Shown here piece by piece: positions 12,076 to 22,882 of a DNA stretch of 64,000 nucleotides. The translations under genes were made by a program, and so were the position numbers. The notes under the pieces were generated by a model. The model ran no database searches. It saw only the letters and a list, made by a program, of their open reading frames with translations, and had not been told where the DNA came from. Source of the DNA: Trogon surrucura. Its lineage: Eukaryota; Chordata; Aves; Trogoniformes; Trogonidae. Every line of letters begins with the position of its first letter. Position 1 is the stretch's first letter. The stretch is from positions 1,240,001 through 1,304,000 of the forward strand of contig CM036634.1 of the NCBI GenBank assembly GCA_020746105.1, in the 5' to 3' direction.

Positions 12076-12215
12076 GTGCTGCCACCGAGGGTCCGTCTTC
12101 CCCTCGTCGTGTGCTGCCACCGAGGGTCCGTTTTCCCCTCGTCATGTGCTGCCACTGAGGGTCCGTCTTCCCCTCCTCGTGTGCTGCCACCGAGGGTCTG
12201 TCTTCCCCTCCAACC
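12076..12215. repeat. 35-bp minisatellite, four units
   Basis: Units begin GTGCTGCCACCGAGGGTCCG at 12076, 12111, 12146 and 12181, exact 35-bp spacing, with few mismatches. Because 35 is not a multiple of three, any ORF across it changes frame from unit to unit, which argues against coding. Confidence 0.95.
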
Positions 12216-12525
12216 TCCAGTCCAGCAGCCTTCTCGCCTTCAGGCCGGTGGAACCCACCTCCAGGCCCCAGGGGCCTCGGCAGCCCTCTGAGGGGACTCC
12301 TCCCAGCGCAGCAGCCCGGCAGGAGCCACGTTGTCTCTTCCCCTCTTCCTCGGGCGCAGAGCGGAGGAGCTAGCATTCCGTCAGAAGGGTTGGGGGTAGG
12401 GAGAGGGTGGATGGCGGGAAGGGAGGGCTCCCGACACCCGCGGCCGTCAGCAAACTGTCCTCCGTGCCGGGGAGATGGAGCAGGGGAGCCTGCGGGCAGC
12501 CCGGCGCGGAGGGCAGGCCTCCCAG

Positions 12526-12915
12526 CTAGCGCCCGCTGCGGCGGCCGGGCCGACGGTAGGGCGCTGGCCTGGCGCTGCTCCAGCACCGCCGCTGGGCTCC
12601 TGGGGCGGAGTGGAGAGGGCCTGGCGGGAAGTGGAGCTGCCAGGGGAGCCACCATCCAGGGGGATCCACCTGCATGGGCTCCTCAACATCTGCAGGTGGA
12701 TCCACCTGCATGGGCTCCTCAACATCTGCAGGTGGATCCACCTGCATGGGCTCCACTCCAGAGGCAGCTACAGGAGCCATGGCCATTGCTGCCTTGTAGC
12801 TTCCTCGGGCCAGGAGCCACCTCTTCCACTGCAACTTCTGCAGTCGCCTCGTTGGTCGCTGACGCCGAGGTGGGCAACCGCTCGCCTCGCTGCGGGTCCT
12901 CTGCCTTCCAGCCAT
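12526..12915 (-). CDS. Hypothetical 129-aa ORF with 12-residue repeats
   Basis: ATG at 12915 in a GC-rich island. The N-terminal 45 residues are very basic (RRQRPTRRLQKLQWKRW), followed by a tandem 12-residue repeat, EEPMQVDPPADV, encoded by an exact 36-bp DNA repeat, and a Pro/Arg-rich tail. I do not recognise the family. It could be chance coding in a GC-rich minisatellite, but the repeat is in frame and free of stops. Upstream at 12948-12956 is TGACTCAGC (AP-1/ARE-like). Confidence 0.3.
   Translation of the reverse strand: MAGRQRTRSEASGCPPRRQRPTRRLQKLQWKRWLLARGSYKAAMAMAPVAASGVEPMQVDPPADVEEPMQVDPPADVEEPMQVDPPGWWLPWQLHFPPGPLHSAPGAQRRCWSSARPAPYRRPGRRSGR
12662..12757. repeat. 36-bp tandem repeat, about 2.7 units
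   Basis: Units start GGATCCACCTGCATGGGCTC at 12662, 12698 and 12734. Each holds the inverted pair CCACCTGCA / TGCAGGTGG, so the array can fold into hairpins. Confidence 0.95.
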
Positions 12916-12993
12916 GCTGGCGCTCGAGGGCCCAGTCGCTCAGCGAATGACTCAGCCAACCGCTGGCGCGCACAAGAGGATGAGGTGAGGTAG

Positions 12994-13009
12994 CTCGTGA
13001 CATCACGAG
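12994..13009. other. CTCGTGA/TCACGAG inverted repeat
   Basis: Seven-base arms around a CA centre; contains TGACATCA, one base from a CRE. It lies 80 bp upstream of the 12915 ATG and may be a regulatory site; function is inferred only. Confidence 0.4.
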
Positions 13010-13606
13010 TCTACTGTGACATCTTGAGGCCATTGTGATGGCCACGCAAACAACCACGTATGGCTGTTTGGGCAATGTTTTTGTCTAAGGAGAGGCAGGA
13101 TTTGTTGCATGCTCCTCGCTCACCCTTTCAGCGTTTTCATGGCTGGGGAATTGGTAAAAATCAACATGAACCAGTTGGATGCTTTCCACCAACTTTGGTG
13201 GAATTTGGATGGGGCCCAGTGTGATTGGGGTCTTTACGGAGCTCAGGGAAAGGAGAGCTAATATTTGCAAAGTCTAACTGGTCTAGAGAAGTGAGGATTG
13301 CTCAGCTGACATCCCCCTGGAACAAGGACGTGGTTATTTCAGTCAAAGGCAGTCTGCTATTTCCACTCCTGAAGGTTTATTCGGGTCAGTGTGGGAAAAT
13401 ACGATTTACTTGCCAAAGTCCCACTGGGGTAGTAAAAATCTAAATTCTACGTATTATTATGTGTGTAGTCTGAAAAGCAGTTAGTGATTGCGTTTATGAC
13501 GTTTGGCCACTTGCATGGAGTTCTTCCCTCTCTGCCCCCTCCCCTAAATTCACACGCATCTGCTGGATAAGGGTCCTCCTGGGACCTGTAAAACCACTGT
13601 AGGGCA
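13010..13606. other. Non-coding flank of the provirus
   Basis: No gene, repeat family or strong signal recognised up to the 5' LTR border. Confidence 0.5.
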
Positions 13607-14283
13607 TGTCCTGGATTTAGCTAAAAACCCAGCTCCTTTTTAGACTGGGATGCAGAAAGGCTCTTGCTTATACTTATTCCTATAGTGACCAAGGCCACTG
13701 CTGGCTCTGGTGTGCCACGCTGGGGGTGCTGGGTAGTAAGAGGGGGGCACAAGGAAGTAAAAGGTGGCACCTCCGGGGGGTAATAGACAGAATAGGTGGC
13801 CAACGAGAGTAATCCATCCCATATCTGTCATATCTAGTATAAATTGAGTGTTCACGAGAAGTTCGTCCCTTTTTTCTTCATTTTGTCTTTTCTGCAATGG
13901 CCGATGTCCAGAGAGGACTCCATCTGACCTCCTGATTTTGATCCGGATCCTGAGTTCCCGAATCCAGCTCCCTGTATCCAGCTCCCGCCGCCGCTGAGCC
14001 TGGGGTTTCCCCAGTGCCTCCTGCTCTGCAGCACCAGTGGGGATTGCTGTCGGGGGAGGGAGTCGGGTTTGATATCGGGCTACTATCTAGAGTTGTATAT
14101 AGTTCTTTACTTTTATCTTTTTTCCATTATTTCTATTATTTTCATTAAAGCGGTTCTAGTTTTTTTTTCTTCTCTCACCCGTAAGTCTCTCTGCCTCATT
14201 CCCTTTTCCCATTTAGGGGAGGGAAGAGGGGGTTAGAGAGCGTCTGTCCGCGTTCGTGGCCGGCCCAGCCCTAACCCGCGACA
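13607..14283 (+). repeat. 5' LTR (677 bp)
   Basis: Begins TGTCCTGGATTTAGC, ends CCTAACCCGCGACA. TATAAAT at 13838-13844 and ATTAAA near 14146 are the likely promoter and poly-A signals. It lacks a block of about 135 bp present in the 3' LTR (about 18496-18640). Confidence 0.9.
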
Positions 14284-14290
14284 GATTTAT

Positions 14291-14308
14291 TGGCGCCCAA
14301 CATGGGGC
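14291..14308 (+). other. Primer-binding site, tRNA-Lys type
   Basis: TGGCGCCCAACATGGGGC lies seven bases after the LTR and differs at one base from the site complementary to tRNA-Lys(1,2) that I remember. Confidence 0.8.
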
Positions 14309-14609
14309 AAGAAAACAAACACCAGTCAGGCTCAGGATATTAAACACCAGCTATTTAGACACAACTGGCCTCTGATATATTGCCCGCATAAATTCCATCC
14401 GGCGCAGCTGAGAGCGTATCAGATCTTTTCTTCGGGAGTTCTGAAGGGTTAGAAGAGAAAAACCGGACAGCTCACATCATGTTATCGGTCGGTGAAATGT
14501 TATGTCACGTGCTTTTAAATGTGGTTTCCTCATTGGGTGTCAAAATGTTGTCCAAACTCTCGAGTGTGATTTGGTATATCTTGTGTTGAAAAAAAAAAAC
14601 CAAAAAAAA

Positions 14610-15042
14610 GGCAGGCGTTGACACGGAACTTGCGAAAGACGACAACAGTCTCAGCCTCTGGAGACGACTCTTGACAGCTGTTAAGAACCGGTATACCCAC
14701 AAGGACGATATTCCTATCCACACAACCAACTGGACCAGCATGGAGAAAGGCATTAAGTGCCTGAGAGAACTAGCAGTTAGAGAGGTGATTTACAGTGATC
14801 CACAAACAATTCTAAACCCTGACGAAGTGCCCTGCCACAAACCCGTTATTCAGATGTTTGTGAGGAGTGCCCCACCAGTGTATAAGCACACCCTGTCAAC
14901 GATGGTCTGGGCATTAGATGGAGATGGTCAGGCACCAACAGTGAGTGAAGTGGCCAACAAAGCACGACAGTATGAAGACAGGTGGAGGAGAGGGACAACC
15001 AAGTTTATTGGACTGTGTGGATTTGGTTGCCTGGCACATTAG
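14610..15042 (+). pseudogene. gag remnant of the ERVL-like provirus
   Basis: Open stretch with a capsid-like segment (VIQMFVRSAPPVYKHTL) overlapping the protease frame by about 60 bases and lying one frame off. At about 300 bp between primer site and this piece, most of gag is missing. Confidence 0.55.
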
Positions 15043-15446
15043 AACCACGAAAGTATAGAGCTCTGGTGGACACTGGTGCACAGTGCACTCTGATGCCATC
15101 GAATCATACAGGTACTGAAACTGTCACTATATCTGGAGTGACGGGTGGTTCTCAACAACTGTCTGTATTGGAAGCTGAAATGAGTCTTACTGGGAATATG
15201 TGGAGAAAGCACCCTATAGTGACTGGTCCAAATGCCCCATGCATCCTTGGCACAGACTTCCTCAAGAAAGGGTATTATAAGGATCCAAGAGGGTATCGAT
15301 GGGCTTTTGGCAGAGCAGCTGTAGAGTCTGAGGACAATGATCAGCTGTCTAGCTTGCCCAAACTGTCAGAGGAGTCTAGTGTCGTAGGGCTGATGAAAAC
15401 TGAAGACCAACAGGTACCAATTGCTACTAAAACAGTGCATCGATGA
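14982..15446 (+). pseudogene. Retroviral aspartic protease region
   Basis: ALVDTGAQCTLMP contains the Asp-Thr-Gly active site, and CILGTDFL matches the later conserved Gly/Asp block. It ends in an in-frame TGA; the reverse transcriptase continues downstream in the same frame, so the TGA is a break within pol. Confidence 0.85.
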
Positions 15447-15893
15447 CAATATCGTACCAACCGAGACTCTGTAGTCCCCATCCATAAGCTGATACGTCAA
15501 CTAGAAAGCCAAGGAGTGATCAGCAAAGCTCGCTCACCATTTAACAGTCCTATCTGGCCTGTGCGAAAGTCTGATGGAGAATGGAGATTGACTGTAGACT
15601 ATCGTGGCCTAAATGAGGTTACACCACCGATGAGTGTTGCCATGCCGGACATGTTAGACCTTCAGTATGAGCTGGAGTCAAAGGCAGCTCAGTGGTGTGC
15701 CACAATTGACATTGCTAATGCGTTTTTCTCTATTCCTATAGCAGCAGAGTGCAGGCCGCAGTTTGCTTTCACCTGGAGGGGTATCCAGTACACCTGGAAC
15801 CCACTGCCCCAGGGGTGGAAACACAGCCCTACCATCTGCCGTGGACTGATCCATACTGCCCTGGAGAGGGGTGGAGCTCCGGAACATCTGTAA
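15447..15893 (+). pseudogene. Reverse transcriptase, N-terminal part
   Basis: Motifs in order: LTVDYRGLNEVT, ATIDIANAFFSIPI, QFAFTWRGIQYTWNPLPQGW. An in-frame TAA stands immediately before the catalytic YVDD, so fingers/palm and active site are separated by a stop. Confidence 0.9.
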
Positions 15894-18152
15894 TACGTCG
15901 ATGACATCATCGTATGGGGTAACACAGCAGAAGAAGTTTTCACGAAAGGTAAGAAAATAATTGAGATTCTTTCAGATGCTGGTTTTGCTATAAAGAGAAG
16001 CAAGGTCAAGGGACCTGCCCAACAGATCCAGTATTTGGGAGTGAAATGGCAAGATGGGCGTCGGCAGGTCCCAATAGACGTGATTGACACAATATCAGCT
16101 ATGTTGCCACCAACTAACAAAAAAGAAACACAATCCTTCTTAGGTACCGTGGGTTTCTGGAAAATGCATATTCCTGGTTATAGTCAGATTGTGAAACCTC
16201 TTTTTGATGTGACTCGAAAGAAAAACAAATTTCAATGGGGCCCCGAACAACATCAGGCCTTTGAACAAATCAAACTAGAGATTGTACAGGCAGTAGCTCT
16301 TGGGCCAATCCGAACAGAGCAAGATGTTAAAAATTTGCTGTACACCGCAGCTGGGGACAATGGTCCTGCCTGGAGCCTCTGGCAGAGGGCACCACGAGAA
16401 ACTCGAGGTCGACCCTTAGGATTTTGGAGCCGAAAATATAGAGGCTCTGAGGCCAACTATACTGCAACAGAAAAAGAAATATTGGCCGCGTATGAAGGAG
16501 TTAAAGCTGCTTCGGAAGTGATTGGTACTGAGGCACAGCTTCTCCTAGTACCACGAATATCAGTCCTAAACTGGATGTTCAAGAGTAAAGTTCCTTTCAC
16601 ACATCATGCCACCGATGCTACATGGAGTAAATGGACAGCCCTAATTACACAGAGAGCTCGAATGGGTCATCACAATCGTCCAGGACTTTTAGAGGTAATC
16701 GCAGACTGGCCACAAGGTAAAGACCTTGCAGTGCCCCCTAAGGAGGTGGTGACACATGCTGAAGAAGCTCCACCATATAATCAGTTACCAGATAATGAGA
16801 AGCAGTATGCCCTATTCACTGATGGATCTTGCCGCCTTGTAGGAAATCGTCGTAAGTGGAAAGCTGCTGTGTGGAGTCCCACACATCGTGTTGCAGAGGC
16901 AACTGAGGGAGAAGGTGGATCGAGTCAGTTTGCAGAGGTAAAAGCCATCCAGCTGGCCTTAGACATTGCTGAACGGGAAAAATGGCCAGTGCTCTATCTT
17001 TATACCGACTCATGGATGGTGGCAAATGCTTTTTGGGGTTGGTTAAAACAGTGGAAGCACAATAACTGGCAGCGCAGAGGTAAGCCTATTTGGGCTGCTG
17101 AACTATGGCAAGACATTGCTGCTCGGCTAGAGAACTTAGTTGTAAAGGTGCGTCACGTAGATGCTCATGTGCCCAGAAGTCGTGCCACTGAGGAACATCG
17201 ACACAACCAGCAAGTGGATCAGGCTGCTCAGGTGTTCCAAATAGACTTGGACTGGGAACACAAAGGTGAACTGTTTCTAGCTCGGTGGGCCCATGACACT
17301 TCAGGACATCAGGGAAGAGATGGAACATACAGATGGGCTCGTGACCGAGGGGTGGATTTAACTATGGACGCTATTGCGCAGGTTATCCATGATTGTGAAA
17401 TATGCGCCGAAATTAAGCAAGCTAAGCGATTAAAACCTTTGTGGTATGGGGAACGATGGTTAAAATATAAATATGGGGAGGCCTGGCAGATTGATTACAT
17501 CACACTTCCTCTAACTCGCCAGGGTAAGCGCTACGTGCTCACTATGGTGGAAGCAACTACCGGATGGTTAGAAACATATCCCGTACCTCACGCCACTGCC
17601 AGAAACACTATCTTGGGCCTAGAAAAGCAGATCCTGTGGCGACATGGCACTCCAGAAAGAATTGAATCAGATAATGGGACTCATTTCAAAAACAATCTTA
17701 TAGACAATTGGGCTAAAGAACATGGTATTGAATGGGTATATCATATTCCTTATCATGCACAAGCCTCTGGGAAAATTGAACGATACAATGGACTGTTAAA
17801 AACTACTCTGAAAGCTATGGGAGGTGGAAATTTTAAAAACTGGGACAAGCATTTAGCACAAGCCACCTGGTTAGTTAACACCAGAGGATCCATCAATCGT
17901 GCTGGTCCTGCTCATTCAGAGCCTTTGCATACAGTAGAGGGAGATAAAGTCCCTGTGGTGTATGAAAGAAATCTGTTGGGGAAGACTGTCTGGGTATTTC
18001 CTGCTTCGGGCAAAGGCAAACCCATTCGTGGGGTTGCTTTCGCTCAAGGACCTGGAACTACTTGGTGGGTGATGATGAAAGATGGTGAAGTTCAATGTGT
18101 ACCTCAAGGAAATTTAACTCTGGGTGAGAATACTCGATTTAATCCTGTATGA
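15894..18152 (+). pseudogene. RT C-terminus, RNase H and integrase
   Basis: Starts at the catalytic YVDDIIVWGN and is open to 18152. RNase H: LFTDGS (Asp), GGSSQFAEVKAIQ (Glu), LYTDSW (Asp). Integrase: zinc site H..H..C..C (WAHDTSGHQ...DCEICAE), core Asp in WQIDYITL, Asp in ESDNGTHF, Glu in ASGKIERYNG, then a C-terminal beta-rich part. About 750 codons without a stop is unusual for an old insertion. Confidence 0.9.
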
Positions 18153-18461
18153 TGTTGTTACATAATACTAACAGTGTTCAATAAGTGTTTTTCAGAATAA
18201 TAAACCAGTGATGACCAGAGCTGACCTCATCGAGTGACATCCAGCAACTGAGCTAGCCTCATCGAGTGACGTCCAGTGACTTCTTCGAAGTGAACCTACA
18301 ATCTGCGGACATGAACTGTAAAGAATCTCACATGAACTTTCCTGCCCTGAGAGACTGCTATGATGGATGGAACCCACGATTCTGAACTTCATGAACTTAC
18401 GGAACTTTTCCTATAAGTAGATCATTAGCTCGTGATCAGTATGACGTAAATGGTATGGAAT

Positions 18462-18472
18462 AAGGGGTGGAA
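18462..18472 (+). other. Polypurine tract
   Basis: AAGGGGTGGAA directly precedes the 3' LTR. Confidence 0.85.
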
Positions 18473-19284
18473 TGTCCTGGGTTTAGCTAAAAACCCAGTC
18501 CTGTTTAGTGATTTTTTCTTTTCAGTTTAGTGTCTTCTAAAAGGCTGCACGTTCTGAAGTCAGCAGCATGTTTTTGCAGACAGTGTGTGCTACTGGCAGT
18601 GACAACACCTGATGTTTACAGTCACTGCCTGGGACTGGTATGTAGAAAGGCTCTTGCTTATACTTATTCCTATAGTGACCAAGGCCACTGCTGGCTCTTG
18701 TGTGCCACGCTGGGGGTGCTGGGTAGTAAGAGGGGGGCACAAGGAAGTAAAAGGTGGCACCTCCGGGGGGTAATAGACAGGACAGGTGACCAACGAGAGT
18801 ATTCCATCCCATATACGTCATAACTGGTATAAATTGAGTGATCACGAGAGTTTCGGTCCTTTTTTTTTTTTCGCCCTTCTTTTCTGCAATGGCCGGTGTC
18901 CAGAGAGGACTCCATCTGACCTCCTGATTTTGATCCGGATCCTGAGTTCCCGAATCCAGCTCCCTGTATCCAGCTCCCGCCGCCGCTGAGCCTGGGGTTT
19001 TCCCCAGTGCCTCCTGCTCTGCAGCACCAGTGGTGATTTGTATCGGGGGAGGGAGTCGGGTTTGATATCGGGCTATTATCTATAGTTGTATATAGTTCTT
19101 TACTTTTATCTTTTTACCATTATTCCTATTACTTTCATTAAAGCTGTTCTAGTTCGTTTTTTTTCTTCTCTCATCCATAAGTCTCTCTGCCTCATTCCCT
19201 TTTCTCTTCCCGTTTGGGGGGGGGAAGAGGGGGTTAGAGAGCGTCTGTCCGTGTTAGTGGCCGGCCTAGCCCTAACCCGCGACA
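18473..19284 (+). repeat. 3' LTR (812 bp)
   Basis: Begins TGTCCTGGGTTTAGC, ends CCTAACCCGCGACA; TATAAAT at 18828-18834. Differs from the 5' LTR by many substitutions and by the extra block, consistent with an old insertion or with LTRs from different subfamilies. Confidence 0.9.
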
Positions 19285-19470
19285 CTGACCAACTCTGTTA
19301 AGGGGTAGGCACGGGGACACTGCTGAACTGTATATATTGAGCTGTCCGGAGCAATAAAGGGAGGACGATCTGTAGCCATATTGGTGTGATGGTCGTTGGC
19401 TTGGCCGGCTCTCCGAAGGGACCCTTCTAGACTGCACTTGCGGGAAACTCTAGGGAAGGCCAACGTGTCC
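19285..19470 (+). mobile_element. Possible fragment of another LTR
   Basis: TGTATATATTGAGC followed by AGCAATAAAGG and then CCATATTGGTGTGATGGTCG resembles the promoter/poly-A/U5 order of an avian LTR. It directly abuts the ERVL 3' LTR. Confidence 0.35.
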
Positions 19471-20209
19471 TGCAGAAGCAGCAGGACCAGTGACTCAAGC
19501 AGGGGCCTGAATCAACAGAGAGACAGGAGAGACTGCCAACACACACTGTGAGCGAGGGAGCAGGGCACTGTGAAGACTCCCAAGCAAGCAGTGGCTTTCA
19601 TATCCTGGAAAGGGCTGTCTGTGTGGGAAAGAGGGAAGTGAGAGAAGCCAGCCCCATTTCTCTGCATTCCAGCCAGCACGGGACCTTCTGTTGCCAGCAC
19701 ACAGGCTCTGGTGCAGGCTCAGCCCATCTATTCCTTGTGCAAACAAACGGAGGCCACAGCAAAAGCCTTCAGACGCCCAGCGGACGGGCGGGCACTCAGC
19801 CTGCTCACCCGGACAAGCGTGAGGGGGCTTGGCTTCCGTCTTCTCTCCCATTTTTGAGATTGCCTCCACACAAGTTAAGATTTTTAAGGCTGGGACCCGG
19901 TACACCTACATCCTATTTCTACAGACCTCTAACGTGGGCTCTCTTGTTTAAAAGCTTAACAGTAACAGACAAGAAGTCAGGAGAGTAGCAACCAACAGTT
20001 TTCCCACACAGATGTAGGGTAATTCAAAAAAACCTCAGGTAACAACTGTCAAAGACCTAAGGCATGTTTCAGAGGCTCTCACTCTTTTTCTCAGCCACTC
20101 AGAAGAGTGCCATCTTCCATCAACAGGCTGCACATTAGCCCTAAGAATGGAATGCGTGGGGGGAGAAAAAAACCCCACAAACTTCCTTTTCTAGAAACAC
20201 TGAACTCAC
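19471..20209. other. No coding exon recognised
   Basis: In the usual gene the next MORC2 exons (the C-terminal coiled coil) would follow here on the minus strand; I see no match to them. Confidence 0.5.
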
Positions 20210-21884
20210 CAAAGGAAATGCCAACAGCCCTTCCGGGCCCACAGAACTCGGCTCGTTCTTGGAGATAGGGAAATTTGGAGGTAAGAAGTGCTGCAGAAAA
20301 TCTCTATGCAGGAAAGGAAAATACAAAGCCAGACCTGGGAGTTTAAAAGACTAAAGCAATGAGACTGCAGGAGCTCCCAAGAACTGCAGTGAACCCACCG
20401 AAGCATCTGGACCAGTACATCTGCTGTCTTGTGGCTGCTGCTGGGCCCAGTGGTGTCTGGCTCAATTCTGGTACAGCCAGAGGTAGAAGGTTCAGCCACA
20501 ACCACCTCCTCTCCCTGCTGAGTATCTGGAGCCTGGTATTCAGGAGAGGGAGGCTTCATCAGCCTCACATCCTCACTGCCCTTCTCCACCCTGAAAAACA
20601 GAAAATATTAAGGGAAACTCAGATCCGTTTTCCTACACTGGCCATGCCTGAAACACCGTTAACATCTTCATCAGAACCTGTGCCCAGCTGTCACTCCGAC
20701 ACCTCTAGATTCCCCAGCAGCTGCCTTCACAGGAACGTGGCATCAAAGCGAGGGGCAGACTGTGTGGAGTCTGTCGTGCTCGCTCCTTACGAAGCAGCCA
20801 GGCAGTCCTGAGCACACGCACGCTCCCTCACATGACAGCAATTCACCTGTCTGCAGCATCTGGGGAAGGAAAACGGGGTCTTCCTCCCAAAACAAAACAA
20901 GCCTCCAAAACCCAGTCGCTAGAGAGAGTTACCAGCGATCCCTCGGGGTGGTGTCTGTAGGAACGGAGTCGAACTCCACCTTCCAGCGCACGGCGTGCTT
21001 GGCCATTCCCACGGCTGTGACACGGCCTGGGAACCACTCCTTGTTCACACGCACTTCCACGTGCAGCCCTTTATCTGCAGGGGGGGACAACAGCACAGAG
21101 GTTTGCCAACAGCCAGACGCTGGAGAGCGCGTTCTGCACGAGCTCCGCGGAAGACAGCCACCCTCGGTGGGGAGCGAACCTAAACTGTGACAGCTCCTTC
21201 ACAGAAACCGTAAAAACACCACAGGTCAACTCCTATTCAGGAGCACTAAGTTTCCCAGGTAACGCAGCTCCATAACCCAGTCAGCTGGGAAGGCTGAGCA
21301 CGACATCAGTCTATCCCACGCAGGCAAGCATCGCAGCCGTCCACGTGACGCGGCCCTCAGATTACAGATCTGCCCACGCCACAGTTGCCTCTTGTTTAAT
21401 CAAGGGGTTCCTGGCCAAAATGTTTCAGGCGAGTTAGTCTCACCTCAGGGTTTGGGACCCAAGTTTACATTACTTCTTATTTCAAAAAAGCTCATTAATG
21501 AAATCACAAGTTTAACCAGCGAGTCTAGTTCTGCCACACTTCTTTTCCACTGTGTGAAGACACCAGAGGCAGTTCAAGGGTTCATTTCTCACCTTTCTGA
21601 GCTTTCTTCAGTTCTGCCAGCTCTTCTTCCCCAGCACTGTCTGTGAGCTGTGAGCAGAGAGAACTCAGATGAGCTGCCTCCCACCAACAGTATAAACATC
21701 TGACAAGTACCTTCTGCCGCGGAACCCACTGCACTCTCACCTCTACCACCACCTCACTGGAATCCTCCTTCTCTTCTTTCACTGCCACAAATTTGCCCCG
21801 TTTTGCCTTCTCTTTCTTGTGTTGCCCTTTCCCCTCAGACCCATCCTCTGTGGAGGTCAAGGTCCTCTTCTGCATGGTGGAGGC
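20210..21884 (-). pseudogene. MORC2: MORC2 fragment, five exons of the C-terminal half
   Basis: Minus-strand exons 21741-21884, 21593-21647, 20933-21074, 20399-20590 and 20210-20303, all with AG/GT borders and consistent phases (0,1,2,2,0). The reading includes [82 protein letters not shown] and [10 protein letters not shown], which match remembered MORC2 (chromo-like region of the HUSH-associated ATPase). The ATPase and CW domains upstream and the last coiled-coil exons are absent. The exons are still open, so the duplication is recent or constrained. I call it a gene fragment, not a working MORC2. Confidence 0.85.
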
Positions 21885-22198
21885 CTGCAGGAAGCAAACA
21901 AGCTCCAGCTGTAATTCCAGCATGTTACCCAACAAAACCTTCTTCCAGACAAGTTAAAAAGGGCAGCGTCCCTGTGCTCTTCCCAGGATACCTGTCCCTG
22001 CTCCCACTGCCTGGGCAGTTCCTTCTTGCCTTTTAGCTGGAGCAGCAGGTGACAGATTCCCCTCATGAGAGGACTCGCACTGCAGAAAGGCGTGTGAAGA
22101 TGGGTCTCCCGTGAGAGGGACCCCACAAAGGCCCAGGGGAGGAGTGAGGATTCCTCCCCCAGAGGAAGAAGCAGCATGTGTGAAGATCCTCTGCCATC
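21885..22198. other. Intron-like sequence between MORC2 fragment and CR1
   Basis: No further MORC2 exon recognised; the acceptor CTGCAG of the first fragment exon is at 21885-21890. Confidence 0.5.
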
Positions 22199-22527
22199 AA
22201 GGAACAGCTGAGGGAGCTGGGGCTGTTCAGCCTGGAGGAGACTGAGGGGAGACCTCATCACTCTCTACAACTCCCTGAAAGGAGGCTGTAGCGAGGCGGG
22301 GGTTGGTCTGTTCTCCCCAGTGGCGAGTGACAGGACAAGGGGAAATGGCCTGAAGTTGGGCCAGGGGAGCTTCAGCTTGGATATGGGGAAGAATTTCTTT
22401 ACTGAAAGGGCTGTCAGGCACTGGAAGAGGCTGCCCAGGGAGGGGGTTGAGTCGCCCCTGGGACAGGGGTTGGACTCGATGATCTTGAAGGTCTCTTATA
22501 ACTGAAACCGTTCTACGATTCTATGAT
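22199..22527 (+). repeat. CR1 3' end between MORC2 and SF3A1 fragments
   Basis: Plus-strand CR1: GAGCTGGGGCTGTTCAGCC ... ACTGAAAGGGCTGTCAGGCA ... ATTCTATGAT end at 22518-22527. It lies between the two gene fragments. Confidence 0.9.
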
Positions 22528-22882
22528 AAAACACAGTCATCGCTCACCGGAGCGCCTGTAACGAGGCTCCTTTCCTACCCAGAGTTTTATTTCCCTTCAG
22601 ATCATCCCAAACAGCAACTGTTACCTTGTTATTGCAGCCCATGCTCTAGGTCTCGCCAAGAACTTATTTACTACCACAGGTTTTCCAGCAAAGCAGTGTC
22701 TTACGCCTCTTAAGCAGAATATTGTCGCTTCCTTTGCACAGTCTCACTGGTATAGACTCAATCCTTAAAACCCTTCACGTAAAGTCACAGGACTGCGACC
22801 TGCTCCCATCTCTGCAGCTGCACAGAGATGAGCATCGAAAAGGAGAAGCACAGAAAAAAAAACAAACACAAAAATCATTTAC
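22528..22882. other. SF3A1 intron 2-like sequence without exon 3
   Basis: Searched by eye on the minus strand for the expected third SF3A1 exon (the continuation after SFVAR); nothing found. Confidence 0.5.

Larger units (their letters stand above)
13607..19284 (+). mobile_element. ERVL-like endogenous retrovirus, env-less provirus
   Basis: Order seen: 5' LTR, primer-binding site, gag remnant, protease, reverse transcriptase, RNase H, integrase, polypurine tract, 3' LTR. No env-like ORF lies between the integrase stop and the 3' LTR (only about 320 bp). The LTR start TGTCCTGG and the pol wording fit avian class III/ERVL; a betaretrovirus-like class is less likely but the primer-binding site is Lys-type. 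The flanks AGGGCA and CTGACC do not match as a target duplication. Confidence 0.85.

Noticed and set aside
12076..12215. CRISPR-like array
   Set aside because: Units abut without unique spacers; this is a tandem repeat in a vertebrate genome.
11969..12655. 228-codon minus-strand ORF
   Set aside because: Crosses the 35-bp repeat, which shifts frame each unit, so the reading is not a repeat protein; no motif.
18153..18461. Possible env or dUTPase ORF after integrase
   Set aside because: Only about 310 bp, no open frame of note and no motif.
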